Origin: an uncultured Cetobacterium sp.
GTDB lineage: Bacteria > Fusobacteriota > Fusobacteriia > Fusobacteriales > Fusobacteriaceae
Length of the DNA: 64,000 bases
Assembly: GCF_947072685.1 (NCBI RefSeq)
Contig: NZ_CAMTIK010000007.1
Coordinates: 1-64,000 of the forward strand
Reading direction: 5' to 3'
The position numbers and the translations under genes were made by a program. The notes beneath the pieces are model-generated. The model had not been told where the DNA came from. It was given only the letters and a program-made list of their open reading frames with translations, and did no database searches. Below, one piece after another: positions 53,691 through 62,744 of the stretch. How positions within the stretch are numbered: the first letter of the stretch is position 1; every line of letters begins with the position of its first letter.

Positions 53691-54959
53691 TCAACTGTTT
53701 TTCAGTAATTTTTCTAAATAAATTGACCTGATTTGCTCACTTGCCATTATTTTTTGAACAGATGATAGTTTTAAAATTGTACCTAATATTGCAGCCATAG
53801 CTCTATGGCTATAGAGAGCTTTATTATCAAAAATTAAATCTTGTAACATCCCTTTTTCTATTGCCATAAGAACAGATCTATGGACAGAGTTTATAGGAGT
53901 AATAATTTTATTTTCTCTGGGCATCAATAATATACAATTCTTAGGGCATATTCTCCCACAAACTCCACATCCTAAGCATAGTTCTTCTTGAATAACTACA
54001 ACTCCATTTTCTTTTTTTATTGCATTTACTGGACAAGTTTTAAAACATTTCCCACAATTTATACATGTTTCATAATTTATTTTAGGTATAAAACTTGTTG
54101 TTTCAACAGGGTGAAGTACTCCAAATTTTTTAGCAGCCACAAGTGCTTCACAGCAACATCCACAGCAGTTACATATAAATGTGACTCCTTCTCTAACATT
54201 CTCTCCACATTGAACTAAATTGCTTTCATATGCTTGTTGAAGCAAATCTATTCCCTCTATTTTATCAACTCTTCTTGCATAACCGTTGTTTATTAAGGAG
54301 TTAGCTACATTTCCAAATGTCATACAAATATCCATAGGTGCATCACATGCTTTTCCTACATGCTGCATTTTATGTCTACAATAGCACATACTTACTCCCA
54401 TATGTTCAGAACTCCCGATGATATGTGAAGCTCTTTCATAATCCAAAATTTGTACTAGATTTTCCAACTCTTTTGAATCTTCAGATTTTTTTAAAGCATC
54501 CTCATTTACAAAAACTCTTCCCAACTTTGTTTCAGTACTATAAAAAAGATCTTTTATAAAATCTTCCTCCACATTCATATACTGATAGAGTAATTCTCCC
54601 AAAAGATGCTGGTCTATGTCTCCTCTAGTTCTCATCATTGAAAACTCTATAAATCCTGCCATAGGTGGGGGCAATATATATGTTTGAACACCTTTTTGAA
54701 CAATATCTAAAATTATAGCTTTAGAGGCCAATCCATCCAAAATATTTTTAGCATCTTTTTCCGATATTTTCCATATTGTGGCTGCTTTTTTTAAAGTGAA
54801 TGGTTTTATTGGAAGTTGAGCTACAAGAGATGCTTCTTTCTCTGAAAAAAGAATCTCTAAGATTTGGTATAAAACTTTTGATGGTGGTGCTCCTTGAGGG
54901 AATCTGTTTAATCTCTCCTCCAAACTTTTATATGCGGATTTTCCTACTATATGACTCAT
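53691..54959 (-). CDS. 4Fe-4S dicluster protein with N-terminal helix-turn-helix-like region
   Basis: A 422-residue cytoplasmic protein. Residues 1-110 are helical and look like a winged-helix region; residues about 195-275 hold many cysteines ('MCYCRHKMQHVG', 'CNCCGCCCEAL'); residues 290-350 contain two classic ferredoxin motifs ('CINCGKCFKTCP', 'CLGCGVCGRICP') for two 4Fe-4S clusters. Such proteins carry electrons or sense redox state, but I cannot name a specific partner. It is preceded by a DMT transporter gene 14 bases upstream and followed by the flavoprotein gene 75 bases downstream, all on the minus strand. Cofactor binding is sure; function is not. Confidence 0.82.
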   Translation of the reverse strand: MSHIVGKSAYKSLEERLNRFPQGAPPSKVLYQILEILFSEKEASLVAQLPIKPFTLKKAATIWKISEKDAKNILDGLASKAIILDIVQKGVQTYILPPPMAGFIEFSMMRTRGDIDQHLLGELLYQYMNVEEDFIKDLFYSTETKLGRVFVNEDALKKSEDSKELENLVQILDYERASHIIGSSEHMGVSMCYCRHKMQHVGKACDAPMDICMTFGNVANSLINNGYARRVDKIEGIDLLQQAYESNLVQCGENVREGVTFICNCCGCCCEALVAAKKFGVLHPVETTSFIPKINYETCINCGKCFKTCPVNAIKKENGVVVIQEELCLGCGVCGRICPKNCILLMPRENKIITPINSVHRSVLMAIEKGMLQDLIFDNKALYSHRAMAAILGTILKLSSVQKIMASEQIRSIYLEKLLKNS

Positions 54960-54973
54960 ATCTGCCTCCTATT

Positions 54974-55837
54974 TCAACTTTTTCGTAACTCTGTTAAAAT
55001 TATTGATAGAAATATTAAAAGACCACCTATAACAAGCTGGAGATTTAACTTATCTCCCAGTATAAGAACTGAAAAAATAGCACCAAATATTATCTCAGTT
55101 GTAAGTATAAGAGATACTTTAGATGGTTCTATATCTTTTTGAGCAAATGTCTGAATAGAATAGCAAATAAATGTATTAAAAGTTATTATATAAATAAGTG
55201 CTATCATCTGCTTTAAATCATAATCCCTTGTCAAAATTGTGGTATTTTCAAAAAGTATATTCGCAACAATTGAAACTATTCCTGCTGATAACATCTGGAA
55301 TGTATTTATTGCAAACGGATTTCTTCCTTTAATTTTACTCCCTATTGCAGATATCTGAAGAGCAAAACATATCGCACATAAAAATGTTAGAAAATCCCCA
55401 AAATTAATTGCTAAATTATTCTCAAAAGATAAAACTCCTATTCCTAAAAAACAGATTACAGAGGATACATAATAGATTAACTTAGGTTTTTGTTTAGTCA
55501 GTATCCATGTTATATATGGAACAAATATAACATTTGCTCCAGTTATAAATGCATTTTTAGAAGATGTTGTATAAACCAATCCTATCGTTTGAAAACTAAA
55601 AGCAGCAAAAAGTATAATTCCTGCGACTCCTCCAATTATAAGCTCATCTTTTTTCACCTTTATTTTTTTTATTTTCATAATTACTACCATTATTAAAGCT
55701 GTTATAAAAAATCTAATTGCTAAAAATTCAAAAGGTTTTATTCCACTTTCTAAAATTATTTTTGTTGCTGGAAACCCACTCCCCCATATCATAGCCACCA
55801 ACAGTAATAATAACTTACTCGAATTTTCTTTTTTCAT
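54974..55837 (-). CDS. EamA/DMT family transporter
   Basis: A 287-residue protein with ten predicted helices and two EamA repeats (the first starting 'LLLLVAMIWGSGFPATKI', the second near residue 148). Members export amino acids, nucleosides or other metabolites. The substrate is unknown. Its start lies 38 bases after the disulfide oxidoreductase gene; its end lies 14 bases before the Fe-S protein gene. Confidence 0.9.
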   Translation of the reverse strand: MKKENSSKLLLLLVAMIWGSGFPATKIILESGIKPFEFLAIRFFITALIMVVIMKIKKIKVKKDELIIGGVAGIILFAAFSFQTIGLVYTTSSKNAFITGANVIFVPYITWILTKQKPKLIYYVSSVICFLGIGVLSFENNLAINFGDFLTFLCAICFALQISAIGSKIKGRNPFAINTFQMLSAGIVSIVANILFENTTILTRDYDLKQMIALIYIITFNTFICYSIQTFAQKDIEPSKVSLILTTEIIFGAIFSVLILGDKLNLQLVIGGLLIFLSIILTELRKS

Positions 55838-55875
55838 TTCTTCCCCCCAAAAATCTAACTATCATATCTTGTGCT

Positions 55876-57207
55876 TTATAGTTTAAATGATATTATTTCT
55901 TTCAAATAATCTCCATAAGCTTTTTTCGCAAGTTTTCTTACTGAATCTCCATATGTTGGATACGCTTGTACTGAATTTACCATTTTATAAAATTTTAAAT
56001 TTTGACTTTTTAAAAGTTGAAGTAAATTTATTATTTCACCTGCTCTTTCACCAATACAACTGGCTCCCAAGATATTAAATTTACTATCACAAATTACTTT
56101 TAACTTAAATTGATTTTCAAGAGACACAATACTTCTATCATTTTCACTTTCTAAAAGAGTGTAAACTCTAATTCTTAAATTTTTACTCCTCGCCTCCTCT
56201 TCACTCATCCCAACTCTTGAAAATTCCGGATTGCTAAAGATAGCCCAAGATATATTTTCATACTCAGCTTTTTTCTTTATATATGGAAAAATTATATTTC
56301 TTATTACTATCTCACCATGGTATCCTGCAATATGAGAAAACCTATACGGTCCTACAACATCTCCAACTGCATATACCTCTTTTACTGTTGTCTGAAGATA
56401 TTTGTTCACAAAAATTCCTTTTTTATCAAATTTAATTCCAATTTTTTCTAAATCCAGCTCTTCTAAATTAGCTGCTCTTCCAACTGATAAAAATAATTTT
56501 TCTGTTTCAAATTCTCTCTCAGCACATTTTACGACAGTCTTCTCTCCATGTTTTTCAATCTTTATCTCACCACAATCCAATATTAATTTTATTCCCTCTT
56601 GGGATAACTTCTCCTTATAAAAATCTCCTACTTCAATATCCTCCATCGGAAGAAATCTTTTTCCAAGTTCCAATATAGTTACATCTATACCAAATTTTTT
56701 CAAAGCAAACGATAACTCTAAAGATATCACTCCACCACCAATCATCACAATACTTTTAAAGTTATCTGTCTCTTTAAAAAAGTTTTCATTTGTCAGAAAT
56801 TCTACTTTTTCCAATCCGCTTATTTTAGGTATGTACGGTCTGCTCCCTGTGGCTATAACTATATTTTTCCCACTATATATTTCCCCATTAACCTTCACCT
56901 CGGTTTTAGATATAAAAACAGCTTTTCCTTTTACAAAATCAATCCCTTTTTTCATGATCACATCTGAATTTTCTGCTCTGGCTATCTCAAATATTTTTTC
57001 CCTTACTTTTTCTAAAGCAACTTTTAGATCTATCCCTGTTTTTGAATATGAAATAAAACTTTTAGAAGGTATGCAACCATTCCAAGTACACTCTCCACCT
57101 GGCTCATCTCTTTCAATTATCAGTATTTTTTTTCCAGCTGTTTTTAATCCAAAAGATACTGTTAATCCAGCCGCACCACTTCCAATTACAATACAATCAT
57201 AAATCAT
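55876..57207 (-). CDS. FAD-dependent pyridine nucleotide-disulfide oxidoreductase (class I, MerA/Lpd-like)
   Basis: A 443-residue flavoenzyme. FAD fold 'IGSGAAGLTVSFGLK' at residue 8, redox Cys pair in 'GGECTWNGCIPSK' near 42-47, NAD(P) fold 'IGGGVISLELSFAL' near 158, 'VYAVGDV' near 267 and a dimer domain, ending at about 443. The active-site base region, usually HxxxxE near the C-terminus, reads 'QAYPTYGDS'; the His is replaced by Gln, so it may not use a normal dithiol substrate. Family members include mercuric reductase and lipoamide dehydrogenase; the true substrate is unknown. Starts close after the terminator of minE. Confidence 0.85.
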   Translation of the reverse strand: MIYDCIVIGSGAAGLTVSFGLKTAGKKILIIERDEPGGECTWNGCIPSKSFISYSKTGIDLKVALEKVREKIFEIARAENSDVIMKKGIDFVKGKAVFISKTEVKVNGEIYSGKNIVIATGSRPYIPKISGLEKVEFLTNENFFKETDNFKSIVMIGGGVISLELSFALKKFGIDVTILELGKRFLPMEDIEVGDFYKEKLSQEGIKLILDCGEIKIEKHGEKTVVKCAEREFETEKLFLSVGRAANLEELDLEKIGIKFDKKGIFVNKYLQTTVKEVYAVGDVVGPYRFSHIAGYHGEIVIRNIIFPYIKKKAEYENISWAIFSNPEFSRVGMSEEEARSKNLRIRVYTLLESENDRSIVSLENQFKLKVICDSKFNILGASCIGERAGEIINLLQLLKSQNLKFYKMVNSVQAYPTYGDSVRKLAKKAYGDYLKEIISFKL

Positions 57208-57232
57208 AACTCACCTCTTTTATAGATATTAA

Positions 57233-57264
57233 AAAAAAATAGTACTTAAAAGTACTATTTTTTT
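57233..57264 (-). terminator. Terminator of the minCDE operon
   Basis: Arms AATAGTACT and AGTACTATT with poly-A/T extensions form a hairpin with a TAAA loop; on the minus strand it ends in nine T. It overlaps the stop of minE and lies just ahead of the next gene, leaving little room for that gene's own promoter, so some read-through is likely. Confidence 0.85.
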
Positions 57265-57509
57265 ATTCTTATCGGTATATTTGCAATTAACGCTGTTTCT
57301 CTTCCTACTTCTGACTCTTGAGAAACCTCTATATTCAAAGCTTCTCTGTCAATATCCACATATTTTGAAATCACTGCAATAAGTTCATCTTTCAACATTT
57401 CAAGTACCTTAGGAGACAACATAGCTCTATCATGAATTAAAACTAATTTTAATCGATCCTTAGCCACTGAGCTAGACTTCTCTTTGTTAAAGAAATTTAA
57501 AATTCCCAT
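57255..57509 (-). CDS. minE: Cell division topological specificity factor MinE
   Basis: An 84-residue protein of normal MinE length. The N-terminal 'FFNKEKSSSVAKDRLKLVLIHDRA' region, split between membrane-targeting and MinD-binding parts, is typical, followed by the dimerisation domain. It drives pole-to-pole movement of MinD and so keeps the division site at mid-cell. Third gene of minCDE, 12 bases after minD. Confidence 0.95.
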   Translation of the reverse strand: MGILNFFNKEKSSSVAKDRLKLVLIHDRAMLSPKVLEMLKDELIAVISKYVDIDREALNIEVSQESEVGRETALIANIPIRIKK

Positions 57510-57521
57510 CTTTCTCCCTCC

Positions 57522-58313
57522 TTACTTTTTAAATATTTCTTTTATTTTATGGAAAAAACTAACTTTAGGATCTAAATCTAAAAATTCAACAGTCTGCCCT
57601 AAAGTTCTTGTCGCTATATTTGTATAAGCTTTTGCTGCTAAAGAATCTCCTCTGTATACCAAAGGTTCTCCTTTATTTGTAGATATAACTATATTTTCAT
57701 CATCTGGTACTATTCCAATAGGCTTTATTCCTAAAATATCTGTGACATCCTGCACACTAAGCATATTTCCATCTCTAACCATATCTACTCTCAAACGATT
57801 TACAATCAGTTTTGGATTTCTTATTTCATTTGCCTCTAGTAATCCAATAATACGATCTGCATCTCTAACAGCTGAAATTTCAGGTGTTGTCACTACATAA
57901 GCTTCCTCTGCTGCTGCGATAGCATTTTTAAAACCTTGCTCTATTCCTGCAGGACAATCAACTAAAATATAGTCAAACTCCTCTTTTAAAGACTCTATTA
58001 ACTCTTTCATTTGTTCAGGTGTTACTGCATTTTTATCTTTTGACTGAGCAGCTGGCAAAAGATGTAAATTCTCATTTCTTTTATCCTTAATGATTGCTTG
58101 TCTTGGTTTACAGTTCCCCTCTATAATATCTATCAAATCATATACTATTCTATTCTCTAATCCCATCACAACATCTAAATTTCTTAATCCAATATCTGTA
58201 TCAATTAAAAGCGTCTTCTGATTTTGCATAGCTAAAGCTGCACCTAAATTAGCACTACTTGTTGTCTTTCCTACTCCGCCTTTTCCTGAAGTAATTACTA
58301 TAACTTTTCCCAT
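57522..58313 (-). CDS. minD: Septum site-determining ATPase MinD
   Basis: A 263-residue ParA/MinD ATPase with the deviant Walker A 'SGKGGVGKTT' at residue 9, 'LIDTDIGLRNLD' near 37, Walker B 'VDCPAG' near 118, and a C-terminal amphipathic helix ('FFHKIKEIFKK') that binds the membrane. It recruits MinC and is stimulated by MinE. The gene lies 16 bases downstream of minC. Confidence 0.97.
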   Translation of the reverse strand: MGKVIVITSGKGGVGKTTSSANLGAALAMQNQKTLLIDTDIGLRNLDVVMGLENRIVYDLIDIIEGNCKPRQAIIKDKRNENLHLLPAAQSKDKNAVTPEQMKELIESLKEEFDYILVDCPAGIEQGFKNAIAAAEEAYVVTTPEISAVRDADRIIGLLEANEIRNPKLIVNRLRVDMVRDGNMLSVQDVTDILGIKPIGIVPDDENIVISTNKGEPLVYRGDSLAAKAYTNIATRTLGQTVEFLDLDPKVSFFHKIKEIFKK

Positions 58314-58329
58314 AATTCCTCCCTTTTCC

Positions 58330-59019
58330 TTATATTTTTACCATGTAATCTAAAGTAGTCTTGTTAAATTTTTCTATAAATATATTCCCATCTTTTAAAA
58401 ATGCAATTTCAAAATCAGTTGTTTTCTTTACTTTATTTGCATCTAATATATTTGAACTCGGATTTTTAGCTATTATCTGTCCTATTTTTATTTGAATTGG
58501 ATTTAATGAAAAAGCTCCTACAAATGCCTCTGTTCCCTCATCCTCTCCAGCATAAACAGTCCCATTTAGATAACCCAAAACAAGCACATTCCCTTTTGAT
58601 TTTATGACAGCCCCTGGATTTACATCTCCTAAAACAACAACATTTCCATCAAATTCAAGATTGTGCCCAGAACGAAGAGTCCCTTTATAAAATTTTGTCG
58701 CCCCTTCATCTGTAACATCTTTTATTGAATTAAAAAGTAACTTTGTTGTAGGCAATTCAGAAAAAATTGATTTTTCGGAAAAAATAAATGCTATCTCTAT
58801 GCTAGTCTCTTTATTTATTATATTTATTAAAATATTTTCTTCTACTTCAGTTAATTTTCTATTAGTAAATTCTATAGCTATTTTCGCACTCCCTATAAAT
58901 GATTCTGCCTGTTTAATCTTTTCAGAAAACTTATCTTTTAAAGATCCAAAATCAATATTGCTGTCTAATTGTACAATTAATCTGTCTTTTTTTCCTTTTA
59001 AAATTACACAGTCATTCAT
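58330..59019 (-). CDS. minC: Septum site-determining protein MinC
   Basis: A 229-residue FtsZ-ring inhibitor. The N-terminal domain (1-105) is typical in size but diverged; the C-terminal beta-helix is clear, with 'LRSGHNLEFDGNVVVLGDVNPGA' around residues 115-137 and 'VLGYLNGTVYAGED'. It acts with MinD at the poles. First gene of the operon. Confidence 0.94.
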   Translation of the reverse strand: MNDCVILKGKKDRLIVQLDSNIDFGSLKDKFSEKIKQAESFIGSAKIAIEFTNRKLTEVEENILINIINKETSIEIAFIFSEKSIFSELPTTKLLFNSIKDVTDEGATKFYKGTLRSGHNLEFDGNVVVLGDVNPGAVIKSKGNVLVLGYLNGTVYAGEDEGTEAFVGAFSLNPIQIKIGQIIAKNPSSNILDANKVKKTTDFEIAFLKDGNIFIEKFNKTTLDYMVKI

Positions 59020-59123
59020 ACCTTTTCTCTCCTAACTATCCTTTTTTACACAATTACTGAATTATATCATTTTCCTGTTCAAACTTCAATCACTTTATCA
59101 ACATTTGGTTTTCGTAATTAAAC

Positions 59124-59154
59124 AAAGAGAGACTTTTTTTCAAAGTCTCTCTTT
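59124..59154 (-). terminator. Hairpin after the MalK-type ATPase gene
   Basis: A perfect 13-bp stem (59124-59136 and 59142-59154) with a 5-base loop. The T-run after it is interrupted on the minus strand, so termination may be partial. Confidence 0.65.
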
Positions 59155-59171
59155 AATTTGTTTTTTACATA

Positions 59172-60299
59172 TTAAATTGTAATGTTTTTTTCAGTTTTAA
59201 TATCAAATATATGACATTTATTCATATCAAAATAAAAATATTCGTTTTGATTAAAATTAGCTCCCGTCGATTTCTCTACAGGTATTCTTGATGTATATTG
59301 TGTATCGCCAATCATAAAATAGATGAACTCTTCATTTCCCATCTGTTCTACTATATTTATCTTTCCTGAGATATATTTTTCACTCTCATTTAACTCCATA
59401 TTTTTATTTCCAATATTTTCTGGTCTTATACCAAACCATACGTCTTTTCCAACTTGCTCTTGGACCTTATCCGCTTTCTCTTTTGGTAGTTTTATTCTAT
59501 CTTTATTTGATAATTCTACGTAAATAGAATCATTTTCTCCAATAAGTTTTGCCTTTACAATATTCATTGCCGGAGAGCCTATAAACCCAGCTACAAATTT
59601 ATTTGAGGGCTTATTATAAAGATTTAATGGTGTATCCACTTGCATAATTTTACCATAATTCAACACACAGATTCTATCTCCCATAGTCATGGCCTCAACC
59701 TGATCATGAGTTACGTAAATCATAGTTGCATTTTGCCCCTCTTCTTTCAATTGCTTATGAAGCTGTGTAATTCTCACCCTCATGGAAACTCTCAGTTTTG
59801 CATCTAAATTTGATAGTGGTTCATCAAATAAAAATACATCCGGTTTTCTAACAATTGCTCTTCCTACAGCGACCCTCTGCCTTTGCCCACCTGACATCTC
59901 TTTAGGTTTTCTATCCAATAAATCTGTTATCTCCAATTTATCAGCAGCTTCTCTAACTCTTTTATCAATCTCTCCCTTTGGAACTTTAGCCATTTTTAAT
60001 CCAAAGGCCATATTATCATAAACTGTCATATGAGGATATAGCGCATAGTTTTGAAACACCATTGCAATCCCTCTATCTTTTGGAGGTAAATCATTAACGA
60101 GCTTATCTCCTATAAAAACTTCTCCACCTGTAATCTCTTCTAATCCAGCTACCATTCTAAGTGTTGTTGATTTTGCACATCCTGATGGTCCAACAAAAAC
60201 CATAAACTCTCCATCTTTAATCTCAAGATCAATTCCGTGAACTGCTTTAAATCCATTAGGATAACTTTTTTCAACATTTTTTAATATTACTTCTGCCAT
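59172..60299 (-). CDS. Sugar ABC transporter ATP-binding protein (MalK/UgpC/MsmK type), orphan
   Basis: A 375-residue ATPase with the C-terminal regulatory (TOBE) domain of the CUT1 group. Walker A reads 'GPSGCAKST' (Ala in the place of the usual Gly, a variant I recall from similar Clostridial and Fusobacterial proteins), signature 'MSGGQRQR', Walker B '[12 protein letters not shown]', switch 'IYVTHDQ'. No permease or binding protein lies near it; such single ATPases (MsmX, MsmK) often serve several sugar importers. It lies downstream of galM with its own promoter, so a link to galactoside uptake is possible. Confidence 0.92.
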   Translation of the reverse strand: MAEVILKNVEKSYPNGFKAVHGIDLEIKDGEFMVFVGPSGCAKSTTLRMVAGLEEITGGEVFIGDKLVNDLPPKDRGIAMVFQNYALYPHMTVYDNMAFGLKMAKVPKGEIDKRVREAADKLEITDLLDRKPKEMSGGQRQRVAVGRAIVRKPDVFLFDEPLSNLDAKLRVSMRVRITQLHKQLKEEGQNATMIYVTHDQVEAMTMGDRICVLNYGKIMQVDTPLNLYNKPSNKFVAGFIGSPAMNIVKAKLIGENDSIYVELSNKDRIKLPKEKADKVQEQVGKDVWFGIRPENIGNKNMELNESEKYISGKINIVEQMGNEEFIYFMIGDTQYTSRIPVEKSTGANFNQNEYFYFDMNKCHIFDIKTEKNITI

Positions 60300-60339
60300 A
60301 TTAATAATTCCTCCTTTTATATTTACTAAATATGAGGAT

Positions 60340-60367
60340 ATTATACACTCTTTTTATTTTTTTTCAA
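60340..60367 (-). promoter_or_regulatory. Promoter of the MalK-type ATPase gene
   Basis: TTGAAA (60362-60367), a 16-base spacer and TATAAT (60340-60345) on the minus strand, about 40 bases ahead of the ATG. Confidence 0.6.
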
Positions 60368-60393
60368 GTTTTTTGATTATTTTTAAAACTTTT

Positions 60394-61401
60394 TTATAGT
60401 ATATCGAACAAAAACTCTGTATTTTGTTGATATGGTTTGCTTTTATTATAGATTTTTATTTTTGTAGGCATAAAATTTTGAATATCTGGATAATCTTGCA
60501 TTTCAAAACATATCCCATTATATTTTTCCTCTAAAAAATTCCCCGTATATATTACTGCTACAGGCTGATCACTTTTTACAAATAAAACTCTACCACTCTT
60601 TTCATCTTTTAGAGAAACGTCATAGTTGTCTAATTTAGATAAAATAAAGGGGTGATCAATCCCGCCACCTACTATCTCCACTTGTGAGTGTTTAGATTTT
60701 ACTATATCATTTAACTTTGAATATTTAGACATTTTTACAAATAAATCCTCTTTCTCCACAGATACTGGGAGTGTTTCATTATCAACTTTTCCATATCCTA
60801 TTCCATTTATTAAAACCTCTTGAAATAGTATTTTTTCTTTAGCATTTCCAGAAAGATTAAAATAAGCATGATTTGTTAAATTTAAATACGTCTCTCTATC
60901 TGGATACCCTACATATTCAATCACCAATTTATTTTTTTGAATTCTGTAGATCACTTTAAATTCAACATTCCCAGGAAAACCCTCCTCCAAATGAGGACTG
61001 AAAGTTTCCAATGTTAAAATACCCTCATTGTCTACAACTTCTCCACATGCCCTCCAATTCCTATTATGAATTGTATTTTCTCCACCGTGAAGATTATTTT
61101 TTCCATTATTTTTAGAAAGGGGATATTTCTTTTCGTTTATTTCTAGTACTGCATCTTTTGTTCTTCCAGCAACTCTTCCAGTTATACAAGCATGATGGCA
61201 CAAATCATTTTCATATTCTCTGAAACTTTCATAACCTAGAACAACATTTTCAAATATCCCGTATCTATCTGGTACCTTTAAACTTTTTATAATCCCACCA
61301 TATGATAATATCTCAACGTCTATATATTCATTTAAAAAGTTATACAAAAGAACGTCTTCTCCATCAGATGTTTTCCCAAATATTGATATTTTCAACTCCA
61401 T
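60394..61401 (-). CDS. galM: Aldose 1-epimerase (mutarotase)
   Basis: The ATG at 61401 is chosen because GGAGGAG ends just before it; an upstream TTG inside that site is rejected. The 335-residue enzyme interconverts alpha and beta galactose or glucose. Its active-site residues are visible: 'NNLHGGENTIHNR' near 95, the catalytic His in 'LTNHAYFNLSG' near 172, 'GIDHPFIL' near 240 and the catalytic Glu in 'ICFEMQDYPD' near 300. It starts just after the ROK regulator gene and probably shares its transcript. Confidence 0.93.
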   Translation of the reverse strand: MELKISIFGKTSDGEDVLLYNFLNEYIDVEILSYGGIIKSLKVPDRYGIFENVVLGYESFREYENDLCHHACITGRVAGRTKDAVLEINEKKYPLSKNNGKNNLHGGENTIHNRNWRACGEVVDNEGILTLETFSPHLEEGFPGNVEFKVIYRIQKNKLVIEYVGYPDRETYLNLTNHAYFNLSGNAKEKILFQEVLINGIGYGKVDNETLPVSVEKEDLFVKMSKYSKLNDIVKSKHSQVEIVGGGIDHPFILSKLDNYDVSLKDEKSGRVLFVKSDQPVAVIYTGNFLEEKYNGICFEMQDYPDIQNFMPTKIKIYNKSKPYQQNTEFLFDIL

Positions 61402-61403
61402 AC

Positions 61404-62570
61404 CTATCTCCTCCAAATATTTTTTCTAAAAATATTATGTATTACAACAGCTAAAGGATTGTATATGTGTATCTCTTCCAATAGCTTTGATACAACAAGC
61501 TCATATTTTTGTTCCTCTAAAGTCACTTTTTGTAACTCTAATTTTAAAGTGTTCAACAGGTACTTTTCATTAAACAACTCTCCAAATAAAATTATTTTTT
61601 CTGGATTTAGTATGGAAATAATCATATCTATACTATGAGCTATTATCACTATAGCCTCTGTTGCTACTTTTGTGCTCAGAAAGTCTCTTTTATTTACCGC
61701 TTCAACAATATCATTTATATTAATTTCGCCATTCTGTTTTAACCGTTCTTTCAAACTGCTATAATTATTTAGTTTAATCATTGAAAATATCTTATTTATT
61801 ATCGCTTTGTTTGATGCTTCTGCTTCTAAACATCCTCTTTTCCCACAAGAACATTTTCTTAAACTAGATCTATCCATAACTACATGCCCTATTTCTCCAG
61901 ACATAAAACCATAGCCTGCTAATAAATCTTCACCTACGAAAATCGAGCTTCCTATCCCCTCAGAAACATTCAAAACCACAAAATTATTAGATTCTTTCGA
62001 GGTGTTAAAATACCTCTCGCTCAACGCCATAGCTCGTACATCATTTTCTATCAATATCGGAATTTCAAACTCTTTCCCAAGTAACTCTTTTATATTAACT
62101 TTCTTCCAATTATAGTGAGGAGAAAAGATCAATACTCCATTGTCTGAATTGATCAACCCTGTCAGCACTAAAGATATGACTTTTATTTTTTGTTCTGCAA
62201 GTAACTCTTCTCGTATAATTTTTTTTAAAAATTTAACTAAATCATCTGAATCTAAAATTTCATAACTTTTACTCTTATAAATATTCCCCGATATATCACC
62301 AACAGAGATAATTAAGGCTGTAGGTGTTAACGATATACCCAAAACCGCTCCTAGCCACTCTCTATTCAAAATTAATTCTATCGGTTTTCTTCCCCCAGTA
62401 GATTCCCCCTCCGAATCTTCTAAAACAACTCCTAATTTCAAAAGTGGATTAATAGATTTTGTTATAGCAGCGGGAGTTAATCTTAACTCTTCAGCTATTT
62501 TCTTCCTAGATATTCTCTTTTTATTTTTTATCATCTCTAAAATTCTCAATTGAGAATGAGTAAAATCCAT
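61404..62570 (-). CDS. ROK family transcriptional regulator
   Basis: A 388-residue regulator of the NagC/XylR type. A winged-helix DNA-binding part occupies residues 1-65 ('SRKKIAEELRLTPAAITKSINPLLKLG'), and the ROK sugar-sensing domain follows, with the zinc motif 'CSCGKRGCLEAEAS' near residue 243. Position between galM and divergent galK makes galactose or a derivative the likely signal; that is inference. It probably controls the shared region 62571-62744. Its stop is directly before the galM start. Confidence 0.9.
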   Translation of the reverse strand: MDFTHSQLRILEMIKNKKRISRKKIAEELRLTPAAITKSINPLLKLGVVLEDSEGESTGGRKPIELILNREWLGAVLGISLTPTALIISVGDISGNIYKSKSYEILDSDDLVKFLKKIIREELLAEQKIKVISLVLTGLINSDNGVLIFSPHYNWKKVNIKELLGKEFEIPILIENDVRAMALSERYFNTSKESNNFVVLNVSEGIGSSIFVGEDLLAGYGFMSGEIGHVVMDRSSLRKCSCGKRGCLEAEASNKAIINKIFSMIKLNNYSSLKERLKQNGEININDIVEAVNKRDFLSTKVATEAIVIIAHSIDMIISILNPEKIILFGELFNEKYLLNTLKLELQKVTLEEQKYELVVSKLLEEIHIYNPLAVVIHNIFRKNIWRR

Positions 62571-62744
62571 ATATTCCCCCCCAACCTTTTGTTTTTATAA
62601 TACCCTTTATATTTTTTTTAGTCAATGTCTATCGCACATACTTTTTTTACTTTTTTAAATAAGTTTATATTAAAAATCAATTTCATTCTTCTAATATAAC
62701 CTCTTTTGAAGTATACTCAAATAAAAATGATTGGAGAGTGAGTT
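62571..62744. promoter_or_regulatory. Divergent control region between the ROK regulator and galK
   Basis: A 174-base AT-rich stretch with outward genes on both sides. A 16-base near-palindrome at 62649-62664 (ACTTTTTTAAATAAGT, one mismatched pair) is a possible ROK operator. A galK promoter is suggested by TATACT near 62712, with only a weak -35. Confidence 0.5.
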
